Origin: Clostridiales bacterium
GTDB taxonomy: Bacteria > Bacillota > Clostridia > Christensenellales > Aristaeellaceae
Direction: 5' to 3'
Length of the DNA stretch: 64,000 nucleotides
Assembly (NCBI GenBank): GCA_024684375.1
Contig: JAIKWZ010000047.1
Location: forward strand, 1 to 64,000
Shown: piece by piece, positions 34,686-43,853 of the stretch
Layout of the letters: each line of letters starts with the position of its first letter
Position numbering within the stretch: position 1 is the stretch's first letter
The notes under the pieces: generated by a model
What the model was told of the DNA's origin: nothing
The model's database searches: none
The model's input: the letters and a program-made list of their open reading frames with translations, nothing else
Translations under genes and position numbers: made by a program

Positions 34686-36196
34686 CAGTTGGCGTATTTG
34701 GGCCAGAAAACATCCCTGGCTCTGGTACCGCGCTTGTCGCTTGAAGTCTCCACATTTGCAGGACGTTCGTAATGATAGCAGAAATAGTAACCCGCGTCAT
34801 ACGCGCCCTGGGCAGTGTTTTCTATCTTGAGCAGCGCTTTGTGGTAAACGATGTAACGCGCCTCAAGGTCATACTTAAGGAACTTCATCTGGCCTTCAAG
34901 GGAATAGGAATCAAACCCCTGCTGCGCGCACCAGTCGGAAAGGATCTTAAAGCGAGTCGTGCTCCACTGGCACAGCCCCTGATAGTTCTTGCCCTGACCG
35001 GATTTCGGATTAAATGCGGATTCCTGCTTGATGTTGGCGAGAATGCCGCAGGCAACCGCTTCGTTATACTGCGTCTGGGTAGTCAAATACTTGTATATTT
35101 TCTGCTCGTTGCTCAGGCTGCTGTCAGAAAAGATCGGGTCTGTTGAGCCGGAAGCGGGCGCGGGAGTCGGGGCGGGAGTCGGCGTAGGAGAAGGAGAGGG
35201 AGTTGGCGTCGGGGTCGCGCTGTTGAGCTTTCTGAGGTACTTGATCTCCGCGTATCCGCTTCTGCCGTTGACGGTGATATATGCCCATTTGGAGTTGTAC
35301 GCACTCACGCTCACCTGAATGTCCTTGTTAAGGTAGCCCAGATATGTCGCGCCGGTGGAGGGAGCGTCATAAACGCGAAGCTTGCTGACCACCACGGCGT
35401 CAACGGGGGAACAGGGCGTAAGCGCGTCAGCTTGAGGCGTGGGAATGGGAGTGGGAGTGACGTTCACTTTTTTGAGATATGCATGGCGTGTGTAGCCGAA
35501 ATGCCCGTTCAGCTCAATGTATGCCCAGGTGGAATTGTACGCGTATACGTTCACCACGGAGCTTCTGCCGATCGTGCCCAGCTTTGTGGAGGAGGCGGAG
35601 GCTTTGGCGTAAACGGGAAGGGAATTGATGCTGGGGCTCGCCTTGATATCGCATACGGTCACGTTTCCGCTCAGGCTGTAGCTGCCCGCGTTCTGCACTG
35701 TGGGCGTATTGGCAGAATCAGCGCCGCCGGGGGAGGACAGATTGCCTTTTTTGATATAGCCTGCCTTGGGCCCGTTTACGATCATTACCCAGTCGCCCTT
35801 TACCTTCAGCACGGTGACCTGTGTACCCTTATCAAGCCGGACCTTGCTGGCCGAGGTGGAGGGCTTGGAGTAGAAATAGCTCTGGCGGTTGACTTCCGCT
35901 TCGGTATTGAGAGGCTTGCTCACAGCGGCCAGATGCTTTATATTCATGTAATACTGTTTCTGGGAGTATTCCACGAGCGCTTTGGAGCTGTCGTATTCAA
36001 GCACCTTGACCACGTCGTATCTGTAAAGGTAGCCTTCCCTCTTGGAAATATCTGCCGTGCTGAAAAGCCCTGCGCGGGTGACCTTCACATAAGCGTAAAG
36101 GTCATTTTCGGGAGTGACAGCCAGAGCCGCGCCGCAGGTCTGGACGCAGAATATCAGAATGAGCAATATCGAAAGCGATCTAAGAATGCGTTTCAT
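34685..36196 (-). CDS. Secreted cell-wall hydrolase: four SH3-like repeats, proline/threonine linker, phage-tail-type lysozyme domain
   Basis: A 503-residue exported protein. A signal peptide (MKRILRSLSILLILIFCV, cleavage probably near ALA/VTP) is followed by four bacterial SH3-like domains spread over roughly residues 33-345. A low-complexity Thr/Pro/Ser/Ala linker is encoded around 35150-35215. The C-terminal 150 residues resemble the phage tail lysozyme family: CGILANIKQESAFNP with a candidate catalytic glutamate, GLCQWSTTRFKIL and YYFCYHYERP. It probably cleaves peptidoglycan after binding the wall through SH3 domains. Start at ATG 36196 after GGAGG. First gene of a five-gene operon. No other phage genes are nearby. 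Confidence 0.9.
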   Translation of the reverse strand: MKRILRSLSILLILIFCVQTCGAALAVTPENDLYAYVKVTRAGLFSTADISKREGYLYRYDVVKVLEYDSSKALVEYSQKQYYMNIKHLAAVSKPLNTEAEVNRQSYFYSKPSTSASKVRLDKGTQVTVLKVKGDWVMIVNGPKAGYIKKGNLSSPGGADSANTPTVQNAGSYSLSGNVTVCDIKASPSINSLPVYAKASASSTKLGTIGRSSVVNVYAYNSTWAYIELNGHFGYTRHAYLKKVNVTPTPIPTPQADALTPCSPVDAVVVSKLRVYDAPSTGATYLGYLNKDIQVSVSAYNSKWAYITVNGRSGYAEIKYLRKLNSATPTPTPSPSPTPTPAPTPAPASGSTDPIFSDSSLSNEQKIYKYLTTQTQYNEAVACGILANIKQESAFNPKSGQGKNYQGLCQWSTTRFKILSDWCAQQGFDSYSLEGQMKFLKYDLEARYIVYHKALLKIENTAQGAYDAGYYFCYHYERPANVETSSDKRGTRARDVFWPKYAN

Positions 36197-36233
36197 GGCG
36201 CAGACCTCCGCTATTATTTCAATTCTGTTACAA

Positions 36234-36262
36234 ATTATATCAGAATTATTTCGCTTTGTCAA
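36234..36262 (-). promoter_or_regulatory. Consensus sigma-A promoter of the SH3/lysozyme-tatD-flavoprotein operon
   Basis: On the minus strand TTGACA (36257-36262), 17 bases, then TATAAT (36234-36239). Both boxes are perfect matches. Confidence 0.85.
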
Positions 36263-36299
36263 TAATGCGGACACAGATAATGGGCGGCAAATTTATAGG

Positions 36300-36328
36300 T
36301 TGAATTTGGCGGAAGAATGCTGTAAAAT
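36300..36328 (+). promoter_or_regulatory. Promoter of the yhaM-topB-cysE operon
   Basis: TTGAAT (36300-36305), 17 bases, then TAAAAT (36323-36328). It is divergent from the minus-strand promoter 38 bases away. Confidence 0.65.
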
Positions 36329-36358
36329 CTTGGCAAATGAATTATGAGGAGTGAGATG

Positions 36359-37321
36359 ATGAGGCCGCAGCCCAGAGTATGCGATCTGATACCCGCAGCG
36401 ATGTTTGAAGGCTTTTTGCTGGTGAAGGACGCACAGGAGCGCACGAACGTAAAGGGCGCAAAATATCTTGATATAAACCTTACGGACATAACGGGTGAGA
36501 TAAACGCAAAAAAATGGGATAATGTCGATCTGGTACCGTCAGCGGGCGAGGTGATAAAGGTCAGGGGTCAGGTCGGTGAGTACAACAACCGGATGCAGCT
36601 TCGCATAGACCGGATGCGCCTGAGCGAGCCGGAGGACGAGGTGGAGATGGGGCTGCTGATCCCATGTGCTCCCCGAAAGCCGGAGGATATGATGGAGGAC
36701 ATAATCGCCCGGGTGGACGAAATGGAAAACATTCAGCTCAAACAGCTCGTCAACCGTCTGCTGGACGAGGCGGGGGACGCGATCTTTTATATGCCCGCTG
36801 CCAAAAGCCTGCACCACGCACAGAGGAGCGGATTGCTCAACCACACCACGACTATGCTAAAAGGTGCGCGCGCGCTTTGCGATATATACAGCTTTCTGGA
36901 CAGCGACTTGCTGGCGGCGGGAGTGATCATCCACGATCTGTGCAAGATAGAGGAACTGAAAAGCGACGAGGTAGGGCTGGTGAGCGACTACACGACCGAG
37001 GGCAACCTGCTGGGCCATATCGTAATGGGCGTGAGCCGTTTGGACAGGATAGGCAGGGAACTTGGAACGGACAGGGAAACTTTGGTCATGCTGGAACATA
37101 TGGTGCTGAGCCACCACGACCTGCCCGAATACGGTTCTCCTAAGCCGCCCATGTTCCCCGAGGCGGAGGCGCTGCATATACTGGACCTTCTGGACGCGCG
37201 CATGTTTGAAATGAAAAACGAGCTTGACAAGGTAAGTCCCGGCGCGTTCACTGACAGGATATGGTCGCTGGAACGCAAGCTTTACAGGCGTCAGGGGGAC
37301 GCCGGGACTCCGGAAGAATAA
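36359..37321 (+). CDS. yhaM: 3'-5' exoribonuclease YhaM-like (OB fold + HD domain)
   Basis: Degrades RNA from the 3' end. An N-terminal OB fold (residues about 5-100; FEGFLLVKDAQERTN, LTDITGEINAKKWD) is followed by an HD phosphohydrolase domain: SGLLNHTTTMLKGA, IIHDLCKIEEL and LSHHDLPEYGSP supply the metal ligands. The family length is about 310-320. ATG 36359 is preferred because GAGGAG (36346-36351) lies 7 bases before it; ATGs at 36344 and 36356 are in frame but badly spaced. The stop is directly followed by the topB ATG. Confidence 0.92.
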   Translation: MRPQPRVCDLIPAAMFEGFLLVKDAQERTNVKGAKYLDINLTDITGEINAKKWDNVDLVPSAGEVIKVRGQVGEYNNRMQLRIDRMRLSEPEDEVEMGLLIPCAPRKPEDMMEDIIARVDEMENIQLKQLVNRLLDEAGDAIFYMPAAKSLHHAQRSGLLNHTTTMLKGARALCDIYSFLDSDLLAAGVIIHDLCKIEELKSDEVGLVSDYTTEGNLLGHIVMGVSRLDRIGRELGTDRETLVMLEHMVLSHHDLPEYGSPKPPMFPEAEALHILDLLDARMFEMKNELDKVSPGAFTDRIWSLERKLYRRQGDAGTPEE

Positions 37322-39187
37322 ATGAAAACACTGGTTGTGGCCGAGAAGCCTTCCGTGGGAAGGGATATCGCCCGGGTGCTTAAGGCGGACAAGGCTGAGA
37401 ACGGCTTTCTTTACGGAGACAATTATATAGTCACCTGGGCGATAGGTCACCTGGTTTCGCTTCAGGAGCCCGACGAACTTGACGAAAAATACTCCAAATG
37501 GAACAAAAGCGACCTTCCTATACTTCCTCAGACGATACCATTGAAGGTGCTTGCACCCACGAAGCTCCAGTTCGAGATCGTCAAACGTCTCATGAATGAC
37601 CGGGAGGTAGACCGTATCATCTGCGCTACGGACTCCGGACGGGAAGGGGAACTGATCTTCAGATATATTTACCTGATGGCGGGCTGCACAAAATCCTTCG
37701 ACAGGCTCTGGATAAGCTCGATGACCGACGCGGCGATCAAAGCAGGCTTTGACAGCCTTAAACCGTCCAAGGAATACGACGCGCTGTACGCATCTGCACG
37801 CTGCCGCTCGGAGGCGGACTGGCTGGTGGGCATGAACGCCACAAGGGCATTCACTCTCAGGTACAGCCGCCTTTTGTCGGTGGGACGGGTGCAGACGCCC
37901 ACGCTGGCGCTTATAGTAAGGCGGGACGCTGAGATATCGGCGTTCGTGCCGGAAGAGTACTGTGAACTGACCGGCGAGTTTGAGGCGTGGAAGGGCACAT
38001 GGTTCGACGCCGAAACCAAATCCACTCACATAAAGGACAGAGCCGCGGCGGATGAGATAGCCAGGCGTGTTAAGGGCAAGACGGGAAAGGTGGCAGAGGT
38101 CAGGTGCGAACGCAAGAGCACGCCTCCGGAAAGACTGTACGACCTTACTACCCTGCAGAGGGAAGCCAACCGAAAGTTCGGTTTTTCGGCGGACAAAACG
38201 CTCAAGATCGCTCAGAGCCTGTATGAGACGCATAAGCTCATAACCTATCCGCGCACCGACAGCCGCTTCCTCCCCGACGACATGATCCCCAAGGTCAGGC
38301 ACACGCTTTCGGTGTTGCCTGAACCCTACGCCGCTCTGGTCAGGCAGGCTCCGCTTGATTTTGCAAAAAGGATATATGACAATGCCAGGATATCGGATCA
38401 TCACGCGATAATACCGACTGACAGAAAGGGAAACCTATCACGCCTGACGCAGGATGAAGCGAAGATCTTTGACCTGGTCGCCAAACGCCTTATCTCCAAT
38501 CACTACGGCGACTATATATATGATGCGCTGGGCATCATCACACAGGTCGGCGCGGATCAGTTCAAGACCGACTTGAACGCGGTAGTGGATATGGGCTGGA
38601 AGGCAGTCTACGCGGGGGATGACAGCGAAAAAACGGAGCATCAGGCAAATCTTCCGGAGGTAAAGGAAAACGCCGAAACGAAGCTTGTAAAGACATCGAT
38701 CAGGCAGAAGAAGACCACGCCGCCGGCCCGGTATACGGACGACACGCTGCTTAAAGCCATGGAGGACGCCGGCAAAACGATCGAGGACGAGGAGCTTCGG
38801 GAGAAAATGAAAGACGCGGGGCTCGGAACTCCTGCGACCAGGGCTGCCATTATCCAAAGGCTCATCGAAGTAGGCTACGCGAAACGCGAGAAGAAGAACC
38901 TGATCTCTACCATAAAAGGTCAGAAGCTGATCCAGGTGGTCCCTGCGGAGATATCAAACGCGGTGACCACAGGCAAATGGGAAAGAGCGCTCGCCAAGAT
39001 GGCAAGGCTTTCGTCTGAAACGGAAATAGCCGAGAAACAGGATAAATTCATGAATTCCATACGCACATACAGCGCTTTCCTTACGGAATACGCGCTTCAC
39101 AAAGCGCCTAAAGTCGACTTTCCTCGGGAAGAGCGAAAAGGGAACGGGAGGAAGACGAATGCCACAAGACCTAAAACAAACGATTGA
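37322..39187 (+). CDS. topB: DNA topoisomerase III (type IA)
   Basis: Relaxes and decatenates DNA through a transient 5'-phosphotyrosine. The 621 residues begin with the Toprim domain (LVVAEKPSVGRDIARVL, then DSGREGELIFRY with the metal-binding acidic residues). The catalytic Tyr309 lies in LITYPRTDSRFL, and SRLLSVGRVQTPTLALIV and LGTPATRAAIIQRL are family motifs. No C-terminal zinc-finger cysteines are present, which is normal for TopB. Starts immediately after yhaM and overlaps cysE by 29 bases. Confidence 0.96.
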   Translation: MKTLVVAEKPSVGRDIARVLKADKAENGFLYGDNYIVTWAIGHLVSLQEPDELDEKYSKWNKSDLPILPQTIPLKVLAPTKLQFEIVKRLMNDREVDRIICATDSGREGELIFRYIYLMAGCTKSFDRLWISSMTDAAIKAGFDSLKPSKEYDALYASARCRSEADWLVGMNATRAFTLRYSRLLSVGRVQTPTLALIVRRDAEISAFVPEEYCELTGEFEAWKGTWFDAETKSTHIKDRAAADEIARRVKGKTGKVAEVRCERKSTPPERLYDLTTLQREANRKFGFSADKTLKIAQSLYETHKLITYPRTDSRFLPDDMIPKVRHTLSVLPEPYAALVRQAPLDFAKRIYDNARISDHHAIIPTDRKGNLSRLTQDEAKIFDLVAKRLISNHYGDYIYDALGIITQVGADQFKTDLNAVVDMGWKAVYAGDDSEKTEHQANLPEVKENAETKLVKTSIRQKKTTPPARYTDDTLLKAMEDAGKTIEDEELREKMKDAGLGTPATRAAIIQRLIEVGYAKREKKNLISTIKGQKLIQVVPAEISNAVTTGKWERALAKMARLSSETEIAEKQDKFMNSIRTYSAFLTEYALHKAPKVDFPREERKGNGRKTNATRPKTND

Positions 39188-40055
39188 ACAGGCGGCCGAC
39201 AGGATAAACAGGCTGAATATGTCTTCACTGAGGCCGGTGTGTCCATCAGGAAGACTGCCTGACAGGGAGAGGATAATCGATGTGACCATAAGGCTCAGAA
39301 ACCTGCTGTTTCCGGGCTTTTATGACGCGCCGCAGCCGCAAGTGAACCCGTTTTTCACGTCGGCCGAGCTGCATGAGCTCAGCCATGCGCTCAGAGAAGA
39401 ATGCAGACAGGCCTTCGCTGTAAAGAACTGCGAGACCGCGGAAGCAAATGCCTTGCGCGCGGTCGACGCATTCGTGGGAGAACTGCCGGGCATTCTTGAA
39501 ATACTCAACACCGATGTGGAAGCGCTTTTCAACGGAGACCCGGCTGCGGACAGTCCCATGGATGTGATAATCGCTTATCCAGGGCTGTTTGCCATATGTG
39601 TTTACCGGCTCGCTCACAGCCTTTATCTCCACGGTGTACCCATGATACCGAGGATCATGACCGAATACGCCCACGGGCTTACGGGCATAGACATAAACGC
39701 CGGTGCAACGATAGGGCACAGCTTTTTTATCGATCACGGCACAGGCGTAGTTATAGGGGAGACGGCGGTGATAGGAAACGAGGTCAAGCTGTATCAGGGT
39801 GTGACCCTGGGAGCGCTCTCCACCAGAAAAGGGCAGCTGCTTTCCGGCTTGAAACGCCATCCGACAATAGGCGATAGGGTGACGGTCTATTCAAACGCCA
39901 CTATCCTGGGCGGAGAAACGGTCATAGGCGATGACTGCCTGATCGGCGCGAACGCCTTCATTACTCAGTCTGTACCGGCAGGGACACGTGTAATGGGCAA
40001 GGGCTATGAGATGACCAGCCGAAAACCCTCGTGCGGAGATTGGGAAAATGCCTGA
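39159..40055 (+). CDS. cysE: Serine O-acetyltransferase (EpsC/CysE type)
   Basis: Makes O-acetylserine for cysteine synthesis. The 298 residues comprise an alpha-helical N-terminal domain and a left-handed beta-helix: VPMIPRIMTEYAHGLTGIDI, GATIGHSFFIDHGTGVVIGE, LYQGVTLGALS, HPTIGDRVTVYSNATILGGE and IGANAFITQSVPAGT. The size and long N-terminal domain resemble the EpsC-type enzymes of anaerobes. The ATG at 39159 lies 29 bases inside topB. A hairpin at 40054-40084 follows the stop. Confidence 0.93.
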   Translation: MPQDLKQTIEQAADRINRLNMSSLRPVCPSGRLPDRERIIDVTIRLRNLLFPGFYDAPQPQVNPFFTSAELHELSHALREECRQAFAVKNCETAEANALRAVDAFVGELPGILEILNTDVEALFNGDPAADSPMDVIIAYPGLFAICVYRLAHSLYLHGVPMIPRIMTEYAHGLTGIDINAGATIGHSFFIDHGTGVVIGETAVIGNEVKLYQGVTLGALSTRKGQLLSGLKRHPTIGDRVTVYSNATILGGETVIGDDCLIGANAFITQSVPAGTRVMGKGYEMTSRKPSCGDWENA

Positions 40056-40084
40056 TTTGGAGGCGAGAAATAGCTCTCCAAATC
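40054..40084 (+). terminator. Stem-loop at the cysE stop codon
   Basis: Arms GATTTGGAG (40054-40062) and CTCCAAATC (40076-40084) form a 9-bp stem that includes part of the stop codon. No T-run follows, so it is more likely an RNA 3' structure than an efficient terminator. Confidence 0.45.
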
Positions 40085-40179
40085 CTGCACGACTCAGAGG
40101 AAGGCAGCCAGGGAAAGATTATACGCGAAAAAATCTGCACAAAAATGCTCTGTCAGCCCAAAAAACAGCACAAAAGCAG

Positions 40180-40208
40180 TTGACAGGAAGGTAATGTTAT
40201 TGTAAAAT
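40180..40208 (+). promoter_or_regulatory. Promoter of the membrane coiled-coil protein gene
   Basis: TTGACA (40180-40185), 17 bases, then TAAAAT (40203-40208). It is followed by AAGGAGGA 7 bases or less before the ATG at 40244. The rest of the 188-base gap shows no gene. Confidence 0.75.
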
Positions 40209-40243
40209 GATATTTGTGAAAACAAATGTGTAAGGAGGAGACC

Positions 40244-42349
40244 ATGAAAACTTTCAGCTTCACCATGACCAGGTCCAGATGGATGAGCCTTTTAATAGGT
40301 ATCCTGTGCATCTGCATGCTGGTAATGCTGTTCAGCCCCTACTTCACTTACGGTAAGGACACTACCAAACTGGTGCCAGAGAATGCCATGGACAGCAAGG
40401 GCAAAGTGACTGCGCAGGGCGACCAGGATATACTGTATGGTCGTACCTGGGTACTCAACGGCAGCGATGAGTCCAAGGACGGCTACAGGAAGATAGTGGT
40501 AGGTACCGACGGCAAGAACACCTCCAAGGTATACTCCACCAACATCCTGCGCGTCAATCAGCAGTACGCGTTCCAGGTGTTTGAGGAGTGCCTGGCCAAT
40601 TACAACACTATCGCCAAGAACGTTGAGGACTGCGAGGTACTGTATCTGAAGGCAAAGGATCAGTACGACGGCGTTTCCGCTTATATCGCTTCCGTAAGAG
40701 CCAAGATAGAGGCTAAGAAGGAAGGCGCGGATCAGGCCAGGCAGGAAGAGATCGACGCCGACCTCAAGAAGCTTGACACAGCCGCGACTACCACCAAGAG
40801 GCAGCTGGATACCGCTGAGACTGCTTACATCACCGCTAAGGACAGCCTTGCCAAAGCGGAGACCGCGCTCAACAATGCCTATGAAGCTGCCGCAATCGCT
40901 TACAGCGAAGATGAGATCGACGTACATCTGCCCTGGGTAAGGGAGACCGAGGAAGCCTACAACAGGGAGATCATGGATGTCTACTACAACGATTATGTTG
41001 AGGGCCTGGCCAACGACTCCGAGGCCAAACTGGACGAGTTCAAGGTCTATGCGGCTGAAAAGTATCCCGAGATCGCTGCCAGAGTCTACGCGCAGAGCAA
41101 ACCTGACGATTTCAAGGCGCTCCTGACCAAAAAATATTCGGCCGAATATGCCAAGATCCAGGCGGACAATCCCGAGACTGATGACAAGATCAAGAAGGCC
41201 AACCTGAATACTCTTTACAACCAGGTGATGGGCTCTCTGGATGAAGAGGCCAAGCAGGCGCTGTACACCGAGCTGTACACCAGCATCACCAAGGCGCCTG
41301 AGAAGCGTATCTACACCTCGATCTACACCGAAGTCCTGGCAAGCCTCAACGACGCCGAGAAGCTTGAGCTTTACAAGGCGTTCGCCAATGAAAAATATCC
41401 CAATCCTGACAGCGACGTCGTTAAAGCGGCTGTAGCCGGCGCGCTCAAGATAATTGCCCTGCGCATGAGCGACGAAGAAAGAGATGAGCCCATTTACGGC
41501 CGTCTGGACGAGATGAAGGCCAGGAGCAACGACCTGACTGCCAAAGCCAAGCAGGCTCAGACCGACACCGCCGCCGCGATAAAGGCCGGTGAAGAAAAGC
41601 AGACCACAGCTAAGGCCTCCAAGGTCGCTGACAGCATCGCCAAGCAGGAAGCGAGCGCCAAGGACGCTGAAAAGAAGTACTTCCCTGACGCTGAGGTGTC
41701 CGGCGCGACCATCGCCGCCAAGGACTATACCGCCACTGCCGTCCCGCGTTTCGATGCCAAGGATGAAGCGAAATTCCCTGTGCATATCGAGACCAGAGAA
41801 GCTGAAATTGCTTCCAGCCCCGACGCCGCGCTGCTTATGGAGACCCTCGCCACTGTCAAATACTCCAAGGGCAACTCTGACGCCATAGGCAAGGTCGCCA
41901 TTACTTACGCCAACGGCGAGGTCGAGAACACCACTTTCGCTACTTCGGTGGAATATGATGGCAAAAAAGACGTTTCCATCATGGGTTTTGTAGGCTTCCC
42001 TGAGGACCTCAAGGACACGTTTGAAAGCGAGATCGCTTACCAGATCTTCGGCTACAACCGCAATACTGTGGTGCTGGTGCCGATCATCCTGCTGATCCTG
42101 CTGGTGCTGGGCGTGATATTCGCGATCATTAAGAAAGACACATTTGCTTCCGGCATCTGCCCCGCTGCCGCGGGCTGCCTGGGCGTGATCGCTTATCTTG
42201 CCAGCAAGTTCCTGAAGCTGGGCAATTATCACACCCTGCACACCATAGGCTTTGCGGTGCTGTTCGTGGTCGGCGCGCTGCAGATCTATTTGGGTATCCG
42301 CGATAAGCTCGCTGCCAGTGAAAAGGAAGAAGCCAACAAGATCGCCTGA
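40244..42349 (+). CDS. Large membrane protein with extracytoplasmic helical domain, function unknown
   Basis: A 701-residue protein not recognised by family. One membrane helix near the N-terminus (about 15-34, WMSLLIGILCICMLVMLFSP) is followed by some 580 residues rich in Ala, Lys, Glu and Asp. These show heptad-like coiled-coil stretches around residues 140-220 and 420-500 and Tyr/Leu-rich helical repeats near 260-400. Three helices close the protein (VVLVPIILLILLVLGVIFAI, then two more). The C-terminal bundle resembles small membrane modules found alone. Codon choice is strongly biased, like ppdK and yidC, suggesting high expression. Strong promoter and AAGGAGGA ribosome site. ATG 40244 preferred over 40226. 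Confidence 0.8.
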   Translation: MKTFSFTMTRSRWMSLLIGILCICMLVMLFSPYFTYGKDTTKLVPENAMDSKGKVTAQGDQDILYGRTWVLNGSDESKDGYRKIVVGTDGKNTSKVYSTNILRVNQQYAFQVFEECLANYNTIAKNVEDCEVLYLKAKDQYDGVSAYIASVRAKIEAKKEGADQARQEEIDADLKKLDTAATTTKRQLDTAETAYITAKDSLAKAETALNNAYEAAAIAYSEDEIDVHLPWVRETEEAYNREIMDVYYNDYVEGLANDSEAKLDEFKVYAAEKYPEIAARVYAQSKPDDFKALLTKKYSAEYAKIQADNPETDDKIKKANLNTLYNQVMGSLDEEAKQALYTELYTSITKAPEKRIYTSIYTEVLASLNDAEKLELYKAFANEKYPNPDSDVVKAAVAGALKIIALRMSDEERDEPIYGRLDEMKARSNDLTAKAKQAQTDTAAAIKAGEEKQTTAKASKVADSIAKQEASAKDAEKKYFPDAEVSGATIAAKDYTATAVPRFDAKDEAKFPVHIETREAEIASSPDAALLMETLATVKYSKGNSDAIGKVAITYANGEVENTTFATSVEYDGKKDVSIMGFVGFPEDLKDTFESEIAYQIFGYNRNTVVLVPIILLILLVLGVIFAIIKKDTFASGICPAAAGCLGVIAYLASKFLKLGNYHTLHTIGFAVLFVVGALQIYLGIRDKLAASEKEEANKIA

Positions 42350-42380
42350 TAAAGCTGCTTGAACTCAGCGGCGCTTACGG

Positions 42381-42410
42381 CAAGCCGGTCGGACCGACCG
42401 GCTTGCTTTT
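42381..42410 (+). terminator. Rho-independent terminator after the membrane coiled-coil gene
   Basis: Arms CAAGCCGGTCGG and CCGACCGGCTTG around a single A (42381-42405), followed by CTTTTAT. Confidence 0.88.
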
Positions 42411-42433
42411 ATGTTGGCAGACCACATTTCTAC

Positions 42434-42462
42434 TTGAATAATGACTTTACATAGGGTATAAT
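42434..42462 (+). promoter_or_regulatory. Promoter of the AAA+ ATPase gene
   Basis: TTGAAT (42434-42439), 17 bases, then a perfect TATAAT (42457-42462). Confidence 0.75.
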
Positions 42463-42494
42463 ATAATCGTATCATTATATGCGGAGGGCTCAAA

Positions 42495-43847
42495 GTGGAC
42501 AACAAGGACATTCAGCTTGAAAAGACTCTTGAGAAGCTCAGGGAAATAACCTCACGCAATTTAAGACGTGTCGCGGACGACATATGGGGCACCGTAAAAA
42601 GCGCCGAGGAGCTGGCGGGAAGGAAGCTGGCGGAAAACAAAAAAGAAGCCACAGATGAGGAGCTTATAAACGCGTTTAATCAGACTTCAAAAGGCGGAGA
42701 TATGCGTGACGAGGTATTGGAAAAGCAGCTGGAGGCTCTGGAGAAGCTTTCAAAAAACGAGATGAAGGCTTTCAGCGACAAGCTTTGGGACGAATATCCT
42801 CCCCTGGATACCGAAAAACCTACTGCTTCGCCTGAGCCTGCACCTGCCTCGAGATCCGGAGAAACAAAACCGGAAGAAGCCAAACAGGAAGAACCTCCCG
42901 AGAAGCTGGAGGATATTCTTAACGAGCTGCATTCGTACATTGGGCTCAACGGTATCAAAAAAGAAGTGGATAACCTTGTAAACATGGTGCGCGTGCATCA
43001 GATGCGCAAGGCGCATGACCTCCCCACGGTGGATATGTCGCTGCACATGGTATTCAGCGGCAATCCCGGCACGGGCAAGACCATGATCGCCAGGGTCATG
43101 GCGCGCATTTACAAGTGCCTGGGCATCCTCTCCAAGGGCCAGCTGGTGGAGGTAGACAGGAGCGGACTGGTCGCCGGCTACGTGGGGCAGACCGCGGGCA
43201 AGACCATGGAGGTCGTAAACAAGGCGCTGGGAGGTGTGCTGTTCATAGACGAGGCGTATGCGCTTACCTACCATAAGGAGGGCAACGACTTTGGGCAGGA
43301 GGCCGTGGACACACTGCTGAAGGCCATGGAGGATCACCGAGACGACCTGGTGGTGATCGTAGCGGGCTACGACGGGCTGATGGATGAGTTCATCACATCC
43401 AACCCCGGGCTTGAAAGCAGGTTCAACCGTTATCTTCATTTTGCCGACTATACTGTGGAAGAGATGCTGGACATATTCAGGCTGCGCTGCAAGCAGGGCG
43501 GCTACAAGCTGGACGAGGATGCGGAGGATGAAGTGGTCGCCTTCATAAACGCCCAGAACACCGACCCCATAATGTTTGGAAACGCCCGAGGCATAAGGAA
43601 CCTGTTCGAGCAGGTACTGATCGCTCAGTCAAACCGTATCGTCAAGGAGACCGAGGCGGGAGAAGAGATGACAAAGGAAAAACTGATGCAGCTGACTGCC
43701 GGAGATATAGACGAAGCGGCGAAGTTTGCCGAGGCCACCCGAAGGAAGGATGCCAGGGAGGACGACGAACTGACGCGGCTGCTCAAGCAACTCAAACAGT
43801 CCACCGCGGCAGAAGATTCTCCGGATGCGGGCACGCAGACCGAGTGA
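42495..43847 (+). CDS. AAA+ ATPase of the CbbX / SpoVK family
   Basis: A 450-residue ATPase. The C-terminal 310 residues match the CbbX/SpoVK clade, ring ATPases that remodel protein partners: ELHSYIGLNGIKKEVDNLVN, Walker A SGNPGTGKT near 189-196, Walker B LFIDEAYALTY near 250, sensor-1-like VIVAGYDGLMDEFI and SNPGLESRFNRYLHF with the arginine finger region. The N-terminal 140 residues are charged and helical with a Pro/Glu/Ala linker, and are not recognised. GTG start with GGAGGG at 42483-42488. The target could be the neighbouring membrane protein, but they have separate promoters; the function is unknown. Confidence 0.88.
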   Translation: MDNKDIQLEKTLEKLREITSRNLRRVADDIWGTVKSAEELAGRKLAENKKEATDEELINAFNQTSKGGDMRDEVLEKQLEALEKLSKNEMKAFSDKLWDEYPPLDTEKPTASPEPAPASRSGETKPEEAKQEEPPEKLEDILNELHSYIGLNGIKKEVDNLVNMVRVHQMRKAHDLPTVDMSLHMVFSGNPGTGKTMIARVMARIYKCLGILSKGQLVEVDRSGLVAGYVGQTAGKTMEVVNKALGGVLFIDEAYALTYHKEGNDFGQEAVDTLLKAMEDHRDDLVVIVAGYDGLMDEFITSNPGLESRFNRYLHFADYTVEEMLDIFRLRCKQGGYKLDEDAEDEVVAFINAQNTDPIMFGNARGIRNLFEQVLIAQSNRIVKETEAGEEMTKEKLMQLTAGDIDEAAKFAEATRRKDAREDDELTRLLKQLKQSTAAEDSPDAGTQTE

Positions 43848-43853
43848 CCCATG

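Noticed and set aside
35150-35215. Nucleotide repeat as a mobile or regulatory element
   Set aside because: It encodes the Thr/Pro linker of the wall hydrolase and is explained by the protein.
34685-36196. Prophage endolysin
   Set aside because: The lysozyme domain resembles phage tail lysozymes, but it has a signal peptide and SH3 repeats and no phage genes lie near it; a cellular wall hydrolase is more likely.
36857-38404. 515-codon open frame antisense to yhaM and topB
   Set aside because: It crosses two securely identified genes on the other strand and has no domain.
40292-42241. 649-codon open frame antisense to the membrane coiled-coil gene
   Set aside because: An artefact of biased codon use in the real gene; no promoter, ribosome site or recognisable protein feature.
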